From: an uncultured Collinsella sp.
GTDB lineage: Bacteria; Actinomycetota; Coriobacteriia; Coriobacteriales; Coriobacteriaceae
Direction: 5' to 3'
NCBI GenBank assembly: GCA_902465465.1
Contig: CABQNF010000071.1
Span: forward strand, 1 to 5,859
DNA length: 5,859 bases
Position 1 is the first letter of the stretch; the number at the start of each line of letters is the position of its first letter. The notes beneath the pieces were generated by a model. That model made no database searches, was not told where the DNA came from, and worked only from the letters and a program-made list of their open reading frames with translations. Shown here piece by piece: positions 1 to 5,461 of the stretch. The position numbers were made by a program, and so were the translations under genes.

Positions 1-547
1 CACGTCGGCGTAATCGGCGCCCTCGGCGTCCATGCGCGACAGGATATAGTTGGTGGTGCCGTTGAGGATGCCGGCGATGGTCAGGATCTTGTTGCCCACC
101 AGGTCGTGCTCAAGCGTGCTCACGATGGGGATGCCGCCGCCGCAACTGGCCTCGCACTTAATCTGCACGCCGCACGCACGCGCCTTCTCGGCAAGCGTCT
201 CGACGTGACGGCCCAGCAGGGCCTTGTTGGCAGAGACGACGTGCTTGCCGTGCTCAAAGGCAGTGGTAAAGATCTCGGTTGCGGGATGCTCGCCGCCGAT
301 CAGCTCGACGACGATGTCGACGGCGGGGTCGGACGACGTCGTGCCAGTCACTCGTAAAGGCCTCGCGCTCAATGCCTGCCGACTCGGCCTGCTCCCAAGC
401 AAGCGCGCAGGCGCGGGTCAGCTTAAGGTCGATGCCGTAGGCTGCCAGGTACTCATCGTGGTGGCTCTTGATCAGACGGGCCACGCCGCCGCCGACGGTT
501 CCCAGACCGATGAGGCCGACGTTCACGGTGCGCAGGGGTTCGCTCAT
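1..547 (-). CDS. hom: homoserine dehydrogenase, N-terminal part, frame broken near base 331, truncated by window edge
   Basis: Homoserine dehydrogenase reduces aspartate-4-semialdehyde to homoserine with NAD(P)H in the cytoplasm, the branch point toward threonine and methionine. Seen: ATG at 547-545 with an AAGGAG ribosome site at 554-559, six bases away. Residues 1-72 carry the Rossmann motif GLGTVG (residues 14-19). After a shift at about 331 the minus frame 330-1 continues with family hallmarks: DPAVDIVVELIGG, VSANKALLG, the EASCGGGIPI active-site region and GILNGTTNYIL. It then runs off the window; about 182 codons are visible of the roughly 400-440 usual. The two frames join if base 331 is one base too many or two bases are missing. 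Comparison with a remembered Bacillus Hom (DVI-D-DPDVDVV) favours two missing bases, giving one residue between DVV and DPAVD. A sequencing error is as likely as a real mutation. Identification is firm; integrity is unknown. Confidence 0.93.
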
Positions 548-750
548 AGATAGCTCCTTCGTGCATCTTATGGATGGATAAACCGCTTAAAGGTTGAGTG
601 CATTCTAGCGTGAACCGAGGGCGCGTGCTCGCCAGTTAACAGGAGTCGCACAAAACGGCACCCCCGAAACGCTGCGGAAACATTGGAAACACGCTCGCTA
701 CAAACGAACTTCCGTAACAAACTGTCAACGTTTGCACCATAAGGTTTGCC
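548..750. promoter_or_regulatory. short intergenic region upstream of hom, promoter not clearly defined
   Basis: These 203 bases lie between the hom start and the first livJ-like codons of the relic. On the minus strand there is a TAGAAT -10-like hexamer at 607-602 without a convincing -35 box 17 bases upstream. A perfect TTGACA -35 hexamer lies at 728-723, but the sequence 17-19 bases downstream (about TTTGTA) is a poor -10. A 5-bp inverted repeat, CAAAC/GTTTG, spans 718-734. No T-box, riboswitch or small gene was recognised. The transcription start of hom cannot be fixed from this. Confidence 0.3.
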
Positions 751-1050
751 CTGTGCGACTGGGGCATGCAGGCGCTCGTCGGCCCCGTCACCACCGGTGC
801 CGCCGTCGCCGTCTCGGGCGAGATCGCCGATGCCTTTGCCGAGCAGGCCAAGGCATCCAAGCTCGACATCGTCGATACCGAGACCTTTAAGGACGACTCC
901 TCCACGAGCTTTATCAACCAGCCGACCAAGGCCATGCGCAAGATCAAGATCGAGGGTCTGACGGGCGAGCTGACGTGGAACGACAAGGGCCAGGTTGAAA
1001 AGCCCGCTACGGCATATGTGATTCAGGGCGGCAAGTACATCGCCGCCTAG
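751..1050 (+). pseudogene. relic of a second livJ-type binding-protein gene with N-terminal loss and two in-frame internal deletions
   Basis: The plus frame ending in TAG at 1048-1050 encodes three blocks collinear with the intact livJ downstream. Block A (751-813) matches livJ residues about 108-128 (DWGMQALVGP.TTGA). Block B (about 814-933) matches residues about 196-234 (ETFKDDS.TSF.NQ.TKA). Block C (934-1050) matches residues 358 to the end (GLTG.LTWNDKGQV) without gaps. Missing are the signal peptide and first ~107 residues, about 67 residues between A and B, and about 123 between B and C, so most of both lobes and the ligand-binding TPSASS segment are gone. The frame opens after a TAA at 715-717. 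Its only early ATG (766) lies inside block A and has no ribosome site, so I infer no useful product. It probably derives from a tandem duplication of livJ, as in the livJ/livK pairs of other bacteria. An assembly chimera is the alternative. Confidence 0.85.
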
Positions 1051-1185
1051 GTGCGTACAAAACGCGACCGGTGAGGCTGTTTTAATCAGGGCAGGGGCGT
1101 TTGTAACAGAATGGAAATATTACTTTCACACAATAAAGTGGCTAAACTGTATAAACCGATAGAAATACGCATAATTATGGATAAA

Positions 1186-1215
1186 TGGACAAAGCAAAAG
1201 AAAAGTTGAAATAAT
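1186..1215 (+). promoter_or_regulatory. candidate sigma-70-type promoter of the liv operon
   Basis: TGGACA at 1186-1191 (5 of 6 against TTGACA) is followed after 18 bases by AATAAT at 1210-1215 (5 of 6 against TATAAT). Transcription would begin near 1222 and give a leader of about 100 bases before the livJ ATG. It sits in the most AT-rich part of the gap. An alternative -10, TACTAT at 1241-1246, lacks a good -35. This is prediction from consensus only. Confidence 0.45.
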
Positions 1216-1227
1216 CGCCACTTTTCT
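1199..1227. repeat. 8-bp perfect inverted repeat around the predicted -10 box, possible operator
   Basis: AGAAAAGT (1199-1206) and ACTTTTCT (1220-1227) are perfect inverted copies separated by 13 bases. The predicted -10 box AATAAT lies in the spacer, which suits a repressor site. A second, alternative pairing exists: AGTTGA (1204-1209) with TCAACT (1227-1232). The repeat is certain; its role as an operator is inference, and I do not recognise the regulator. Confidence 0.45.
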
Positions 1228-1254
1228 CAACTAAAGCGTCTACTATTTTGCGAA

Positions 1255-1300
1255 CGCCGAACACGGCGAAGGATGGCCTGTCGGGTACCCGAAACCCGAC
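1255..1300 (+). promoter_or_regulatory. two small hairpins in the livJ leader
   Basis: The first pairs CGCCG (1255-1259) with CGGCG (1264-1268) over a 4-base loop. The second pairs GTCGGGT (1280-1286) with ACCCGAC (1294-1300) over a 7-base loop and ends 10 bases before the AGGAG ribosome site at 1311-1315. Neither is followed by a T-run, so they do not look like terminators. They could affect mRNA stability or translation start. Confidence 0.4.
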
Positions 1301-1321
1301 GAGATTTGAGAGGAGAGCCGC

Positions 1322-2509
1322 ATGTCGAGCCTCACCGGTAAGTCATTGAACCCTGTTATGAATCGCAGGAGCGTTATCGCGAGCGCAGCAGGTCTGGGGG
1401 CGATGTCCATTCTAGCTGGCTGCTCCTCCAACGGCGGCGACAGCGGTTCCGCGTCGGGCGACGCTTCGTTTAAGATTGGCACCATCGGCCCGCTGACCGG
1501 CGCCAACGCGTCCTACGGCAAGTCCGTTACCCAGGGTGTCGAGCTTGGCTGCAAGGATTTCTCGACCAAGGAGCTGCCGCTTGCCAGCAAGGCCGAGGAT
1601 GACCAGGCCGACGGCGAGAAGGCCGTCAACGCCTTCAACACCCTGCTCGACTGGGGCATGCAGGCCCTCGTCGGTCCGACCACCACGGGTGCGTCGGTTG
1701 CCGTTGCCGCAGAGTGCGGTAACGACCCCAAGACGTTCATGATCACCCCGTCCGCGTCCTCCGAGGACGTCACCGACGGCAAGGATTGCGTCTTCCAGGT
1801 TTGCTTCACCGACCCCAACCAGGGTGTCAACGCTGCCAAGTTCCTGGCAGAGAAATATGCGGACGAGAAGTTCGTGCTGTTCTATAACTCCGGCGACGCC
1901 TATTCTTCGGGCATCGCAGATTCCTTTAAGGCCCAGGCCGCTGAGTCCAAGCTCGAGATTGTCGACGAGGAGACCTTTAAGGACGACTCCGCCACGAGCT
2001 TTACCAACCAGCTGACCAAGGCCAAGCAGGCCGGCGCCACCATGATCTTTGCGCCGATCTACTACACGCCGGCGTCCGTCCTGCTCAAGAACGCCAAGGA
2101 CATGGGCTACGACGTCAAGATGATGGGCTGCGATGGCATGGACGGCATCCTGGGCGTTGAGGGTTTCGACACCTCTCTTGCCGAGGGTCTGCTGCTCATG
2201 ACCCCGTTCTCCGCCGACGACGAGAAGAACGCCGACTTCGTTAACGCTTACAAGGATAAGTACGGCGATACCCCCGACCAGTTTGCCGCCGACGCCTACG
2301 ACGGCGTGCACGCGGTGGCCGAGGCCGTCAAGGAGGCCGGTCTTGGTGTCGACGCCGATCCGACCGAGGCCGCCGAGAAACTGTCGAAGGCTATGCTCAA
2401 GATTACCGTTGACGGTCTGACCGGTAAGCTCACCTGGAACGATAAGGGTCAGGTCCAGAAGGAGCCCACGGCGTACGTCATCACCGACGGCAAGTACGTA
2501 CAGGCCTAA
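1322..2509 (+). CDS. livJ: branched-chain amino acid type ABC transporter substrate-binding lipoprotein
   Basis: Predicted extracytoplasmic receptor of a hydrophobic amino acid uptake (HAAT) ABC transporter, handing ligand to LivH/LivM. The 395-residue length fits the family. The ATG at 1322 is chosen because AGGAG (1311-1315) lies six bases upstream; the ATG at 1358 has no such site. The N-terminus is a lipoprotein signal: NRRSVI, a hydrophobic stretch and lipobox LAGC with Cys34, then a Ser/Gly/Asp-rich linker. The RR pair makes Tat export conceivable, but the motif is weak. The mature part shows the type I periplasmic-binding fold: KIGTIGPLTG (residues 51-60), VGPTTTGASVAV (117-128), ligand-site-like TPSASS (142-147), and a C-terminal FAADAYDGVHAVAEAV helix. 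First gene of livJHMGF and paralogue of the relic just upstream. Leucine/isoleucine/valine is the default guess for substrate, but related systems carry amides, urea or other amino acids; the sequence does not decide. Confidence 0.93.
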   Translation: MSSLTGKSLNPVMNRRSVIASAAGLGAMSILAGCSSNGGDSGSASGDASFKIGTIGPLTGANASYGKSVTQGVELGCKDFSTKELPLASKAEDDQADGEKAVNAFNTLLDWGMQALVGPTTTGASVAVAAECGNDPKTFMITPSASSEDVTDGKDCVFQVCFTDPNQGVNAAKFLAEKYADEKFVLFYNSGDAYSSGIADSFKAQAAESKLEIVDEETFKDDSATSFTNQLTKAKQAGATMIFAPIYYTPASVLLKNAKDMGYDVKMMGCDGMDGILGVEGFDTSLAEGLLLMTPFSADDEKNADFVNAYKDKYGDTPDQFAADAYDGVHAVAEAVKEAGLGVDADPTEAAEKLSKAMLKITVDGLTGKLTWNDKGQVQKEPTAYVITDGKYVQA

Positions 2510-2540
2510 TAGGCCGCCTTACATAGAGCGGTTTTGATCC

Positions 2541-2572
2541 CAAGCAGGGGAGGTTTTGGCCTTCCCTGCTTG
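2541..2572 (+). terminator. strong intercistronic hairpin after livJ, attenuator or mRNA-stabilising element
   Basis: A 13-bp stem pairs 2541-2553 with 2560-2572 and has a single G-U pair and a 6-base loop (TTTTGG). It begins 31 bases after the livJ stop codon. The downstream side is GCTTGGTAT rather than a T-run, so it is not a classic intrinsic terminator. Such hairpins between a binding-protein gene and its permease genes commonly protect the upstream mRNA or cause partial termination. Confidence 0.6.
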
Positions 2573-2582
2573 CTTGGTATCT

Positions 2583-2602
2583 AGGGACGATGTAACGTCC
2601 CT
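2583..2602 (+). terminator. second tandem hairpin between livJ and livH
   Basis: AGGGACG (2583-2589) pairs perfectly with CGTCCCT (2596-2602) around the loop ATGTAA and is followed by GTTTCAT, only a short T stretch. It lies 10 bases after the first hairpin and 46 bases before the livH start. Weak termination or mRNA processing is plausible. Confidence 0.45.
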
Positions 2603-2631
2603 GTTTCATACATCAACTGGAAACCTATTCG

Positions 2632-2639
2632 AAAGGGGG
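2632..2639 (+). promoter_or_regulatory. ribosome binding site that decides the livH start
   Basis: AAAGGGGG lies nine bases before the ATG at 2649, and directly abuts an in-frame ATG at 2640, which is too close to use it. An in-frame ATG at 2556 lies inside the first intercistronic hairpin. The start at 2649 is therefore preferred. Confidence 0.7.
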
Positions 2640-2648
2640 ATGTGGAAC

Positions 2649-3530
2649 ATGACGGTCTTTATCCAATACCTGGTCAACGGCCTGTCCATGGGCAGCGTCT
2701 ACGCCATCATCGCGTTGGGCTACACCATGGTCTACGGTATCGCCAAGATGCTCAACTTCGCTCACGGCGACGTCATCATGGTCGGTGCCTATGTCTCGTT
2801 CTGCGCCACGTCGTATCTCGGCCTCCCGGGCTGGGCATCTGTAGTTCTCTCTTGTGTGGCCTGCACGGTTCTCGGTGTTCTCATTGAGGGTCTGGCCTAT
2901 AAGCCGCTGCGCCAAGCAGGCCCGCTGGCCGTTCTGATCACGGCTATCGGCGTGTCTTACTTCCTGCAGAACGCCGCGCAGCTTCTGTGGGGCGCCACGC
3001 CCAAGAACTTCACTTCGCTCGTCACCTTCCAGGTGCCGGAGTTCTTGGCCAAGTTCAACGTAAGCGCCGTCTCGCTCGTCACCATCGTCGCCTGCCTGGT
3101 TATCATGGCCGGCCTGATGTTCTTTACAGGTAAGACCAAGATGGGCAAAGCCATGCGCGCCGTATCCGAGGATACCGGCGCCGCTCAGCTCATGGGCATC
3201 AACGTCAACCGCACCATCTCGATGACGTTTGCCATCGGCTCTGCCCTTGCCGCCATCGCCGGCGTGCTGCTGTGCTCCTACTCGCCGGTGCTGCAGCCCA
3301 CGACGGGTGCCATGCCTGGCATCAAGGCCTTCGACGCTGCCGTTTTCGGCGGCATCGGCTCCATCCCCGGCGCCTTTGTCGGTGGTATTCTCATCGGCAT
3401 CATCGAGGCGATGGCGCAGGCCTACATTTCCACGAGCCTTGCCAACTCCATCGTCTTTGGTGTTTTGATCATCGTCCTGCTCGTCAAGCCTGCCGGCCTC
3501 TTGGGCAAGTACGTCCCCGAGAAGGTGTAG
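2649..3530 (+). CDS. livH: branched-chain amino acid type ABC transporter permease LivH
   Basis: Integral membrane permease of the HAAT-type importer, expected to pair with LivM to form the channel. From ATG 2649 the protein has 293 residues, normal for LivH (about 290-310). Family signs: N-terminal NGLSMGSVYAIIALGYTMV followed by the LNFAHGD segment (residues 10-41), a cytoplasmic EAA-like coupling loop KTKMGKAMRAVSEDTGA (162-178) that contacts the ATPases, and the GIKAFDAAVFGGIGSIPGA segment (224-242) near the C-terminus. Several hydrophobic membrane segments span the length, and the C-terminus LVKPAGLLGK is typical. livM begins nine bases after the stop codon. Starts further upstream would add residues unlike LivH. 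Function is sure at family level; substrate is not. Confidence 0.95.
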   Translation: MTVFIQYLVNGLSMGSVYAIIALGYTMVYGIAKMLNFAHGDVIMVGAYVSFCATSYLGLPGWASVVLSCVACTVLGVLIEGLAYKPLRQAGPLAVLITAIGVSYFLQNAAQLLWGATPKNFTSLVTFQVPEFLAKFNVSAVSLVTIVACLVIMAGLMFFTGKTKMGKAMRAVSEDTGAAQLMGINVNRTISMTFAIGSALAAIAGVLLCSYSPVLQPTTGAMPGIKAFDAAVFGGIGSIPGAFVGGILIGIIEAMAQAYISTSLANSIVFGVLIIVLLVKPAGLLGKYVPEKV

Positions 3531-3534
3531 GTGA
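3529..3534 (+). promoter_or_regulatory. ribosome binding site favouring the livM ATG at 3540
   Basis: AGGTGA, complementary to the 16S 3' end, overlaps the livH stop codon and lies five bases before ATG 3540. An in-frame GTG at 3531 directly after the livH stop is the alternative start; it would use a weaker AAGG at 3522-3525 and add three residues. Confidence 0.55.
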
Positions 3535-3539
3535 GCGTT

Positions 3540-4619
3540 ATGAAGTTTCTTAAAGACAAGCAGACGCGTCACGACTTTGTCACGTACGCCATGTGCCTTG
3601 TGGCGTTCGCCATCGTGTTCTTTATGCAGTCTAACCACATGATCCCGCGCATGATTGCCGGCCAGCTGGTTCCCATCACAGCCTATATCGTCATGGCCAT
3701 TTCCCTCAACCTCGTCGTCGGCATCGCGGGCGACCTGTCGCTGGGCCACGCGGGCTTTATGAGCGTCGGTGCCTACACGGGCATCGTCACCGCGGTCGCC
3801 CTTGAGAGCGCCGTTCCGTCCGATCCGGTGCGCCTTATCATCAGCATCGTGGTCGGCGCTATCGCCGCTGCCATCTTGGGCTTCTTGATCGGTATCCCGG
3901 TCCTGCGCCTGAGCGGCGACTATCTGGCCATCGTGACCCTGGCTTTTGGCGAGATCATCAAAGAGATCGTCACCTGCCTCATTGTGGGCGTCGACTCCCG
4001 CGGCCTGCACGTGATCTTTAACATCACAGGCAACTCCACGATTAACGACCTGCACCTGCTCGAGGACGGCACCGCCATCATCAAGGGCGCCCAAGGCGCC
4101 TCGGGCGTGTCGACGTACTCGACCTTCCTTGCCGGCGCCATCCTGGTCATGGTCGCACTCGTGATCGTGCTCAACCTGGTTCGCAGCCGTACCGGCCGTG
4201 CCATTATGGCCGTGCGTGATAACAAGATTGCAGCCGAGTCCGTAGGCATCTCCGTCACCGAGTACCGCATGATCGCCTTCGTGGTTTCCGCTGCCCTCGC
4301 CGGTGCTGCCGGAGCTCTCTTCGGCGGTAACTTCTCGCAGCTCTCCGCCACCAAGTTCGACTTCAACACGTCCATCCTCATCCTGGTATTCGTGGTCTTG
4401 GGTGGTCTGGGCAATATGCGCGGCTCCGTCATCGCGGCGGCGTTGCTCACGGTGCTTCCCGAGCTGCTCCGTCAGTTCTCGGACTACCGCATGCTCATCT
4501 ACGCCATCGTGCTGATCCTGGTCATGATCTTTACCAACAACCCGCAGCTCAAGGCGTTCTTCGGTCGCGTCAAGGACCGCTTTGCTTCCAAGAAGGAGGT
4601 GGCAGCCGATGCCCAGTAA
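3540..4619 (+). CDS. livM: branched-chain amino acid type ABC transporter permease LivM
   Basis: Second membrane permease of the importer, predicted partner of LivH. It is 359 residues from ATG 3540 (362 if GTG 3531 is used), within the usual range. Seen: a short charged N-terminus, hydrophobic segments throughout, and the LivM signature NLVVGIAGDLSLGHAGFMSV followed by GAY (about residues 57-80). Next come RLSGDYLAIVTLAFGEI (about 123-139), an EAA-like coupling loop SRTGRAIMAVRDNKIAAESV (about 216-235), and the C-terminal VLGGLGNMRGSV segment. The tail after the last membrane segment is hydrophilic and lysine-rich. Its last 11 bases overlap the livG start, and the livG ribosome site AAGGAGG (4593-4599) lies inside it, suggesting translational coupling. 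Confidence 0.95.
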   Translation: MKFLKDKQTRHDFVTYAMCLVAFAIVFFMQSNHMIPRMIAGQLVPITAYIVMAISLNLVVGIAGDLSLGHAGFMSVGAYTGIVTAVALESAVPSDPVRLIISIVVGAIAAAILGFLIGIPVLRLSGDYLAIVTLAFGEIIKEIVTCLIVGVDSRGLHVIFNITGNSTINDLHLLEDGTAIIKGAQGASGVSTYSTFLAGAILVMVALVIVLNLVRSRTGRAIMAVRDNKIAAESVGISVTEYRMIAFVVSAALAGAAGALFGGNFSQLSATKFDFNTSILILVFVVLGGLGNMRGSVIAAALLTVLPELLRQFSDYRMLIYAIVLILVMIFTNNPQLKAFFGRVKDRFASKKEVAADAQ

Positions 4620-5461
4620 ATTTGAGTTCAACAAGGGCAAGATGGTCCCGTATCCTTCTGGCGCCATCGTTCCCGACCGCGATCTGGGCGAGCGCCCGGC
4701 GCTCGAGTGTATCCACCTGGGCATTGAGTTCGGTGGCCTTAAGGCGGTCGACGACTTTAGCCTAACTATCGGCAAGACCGAGATCGCTGGTCTGATCGGC
4801 CCCAACGGTGCCGGCAAGACCACGGTCTTCAACCTGCTCACCAAGGTGTACCAGCCCACGCACGGCACCATCCTGCTCGACGGTGAGGACACCTCGGGCA
4901 AGTCGGTCTATCAGGTCAACCGTATGGGCATCGCTCGTACGTTCCAGAACATTCGCCTGTTCAACACCATGACGGTGGAGGATAACGTTAAGGTCGGCCT
5001 GCACAACCAGGAGCGCTACTCCGGCTTTGAGGGCGTGCTGCGCCTGCCGACGTATTGGAAGCACGAGAAGGCTGCTCACGAGCGTGCCATGGAGCTGCTC
5101 TCCATCTTTGATATGGAGCATCTGGCAAACGAGCTCGCTGCCTTACGGCGCTCAGCGTCGTCTGGAGATCGTTCGCGCGCTTGCCACCAACCCCAAGCTG
5201 TTGCTGCTCGACGAGCCTGCCGCCGGCATGAACCCGTCCGAGACCGCGGAGCTCATGGAGAACATCGTTAAGATTCGCGACACCTTTGGTATCGCCATCA
5301 TGCTTATCGAGCACGACATGTCGCTCGTCATGAATATTTGCGAGGGCATCTGCGTGCTCAACTTTGGCAAGGTCATTGCCAAGGGCACGGCCGAGGAGAT
5401 CCAGAACAACGACGCCGTTATCGAGGCGTATCTGGGCAAGCAGGATAAGGGGGAGAACTAA
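4609..5461 (+). CDS. livG: branched-chain amino acid type ABC transporter ATP-binding protein LivG, reading frame broken near 5131-5143
   Basis: ATPase subunit that energises LivHM together with LivF. ATG 4609 has AAGGAGG nine bases upstream. Residues 1-177 contain FGGLKAV, Walker A GPNGAGKTT (64-72) and the Q-loop RTFQNIRLF (Gln113). At about 5131-5143 the frame shifts; as given, the starting frame runs on to a stop ending at 5271 with unrelated residues. The continuing frame to TAA 5459-5461 carries the signature-like SSLPYGAQRRLEI, Walker B LLLLDEP, the D-loop region AAGMNP and H-loop LIEHD, ending in EAYLGKQ. Alignment with remembered E. coli LivG (ANRQASNLAYG against ANELA.SLPYG) indicates eight missing bases; restoring them gives 286 residues. 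The N-terminus is about 26 residues longer than E. coli LivG before FGG. As read, the product would lack signature, Walker B and H-loop. Sequence error and real mutation cannot be separated here. Confidence 0.92.

Larger units (their letters stand above)
1051..1321 (+). promoter_or_regulatory. AT-rich regulatory and leader region upstream of livJ
   Basis: This 271-base gap between the relic and livJ contrasts with the GC-rich coding DNA: 1141-1200 is about 32% G+C. It contains the best promoter candidate of the window, an inverted repeat overlapping it, and two small hairpins nearer livJ, each listed separately. A second possible -10, TATAAA at 1150-1155, has only a weak -35 (TTCACA at 1125-1130, 19-base spacing). 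No T-box sequence or recognised riboswitch was seen. Confidence 0.6.

Noticed and set aside
106..553. Plus-strand open frames within the first 550 bases
   Set aside because: They run opposite hom, whose minus-strand frames show the Rossmann, SANK and NGTTN motifs.
1053..1065. GCGT/ACGC hairpin after the relic as a terminator
   Set aside because: It has only four base pairs and no following T-run, so it is too weak to support.
1177..1209. Ten-codon ORF in the livJ leader region, a possible attenuation leader peptide
   Set aside because: It lacks leucine, isoleucine and valine codons and a ribosome site, and it overlaps the predicted promoter, so it would probably not be transcribed whole.
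1412..2311. Open frame of about 300 codons on the minus strand opposite livJ
   Set aside because: Its low-complexity Gly/Val/Arg composition mirrors livJ codon use. The plus-strand product has a signal peptide and clear family motifs.
2625..4901. Very long open frame on the minus strand (over 750 codons)
   Set aside because: It lies antisense to livH, livM and the start of livG, and its product is rich in Asp, Gly, His and Arg without a recognisable domain. It reflects the GC-rich codon bias of the real genes.
5027..5461. A separate short gene starting inside livG
   Set aside because: Its first part (before about 5132) is out-of-frame livG sequence with no homology, and the rest is the C-terminal half of LivG. 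It is a by-product of the frame break.
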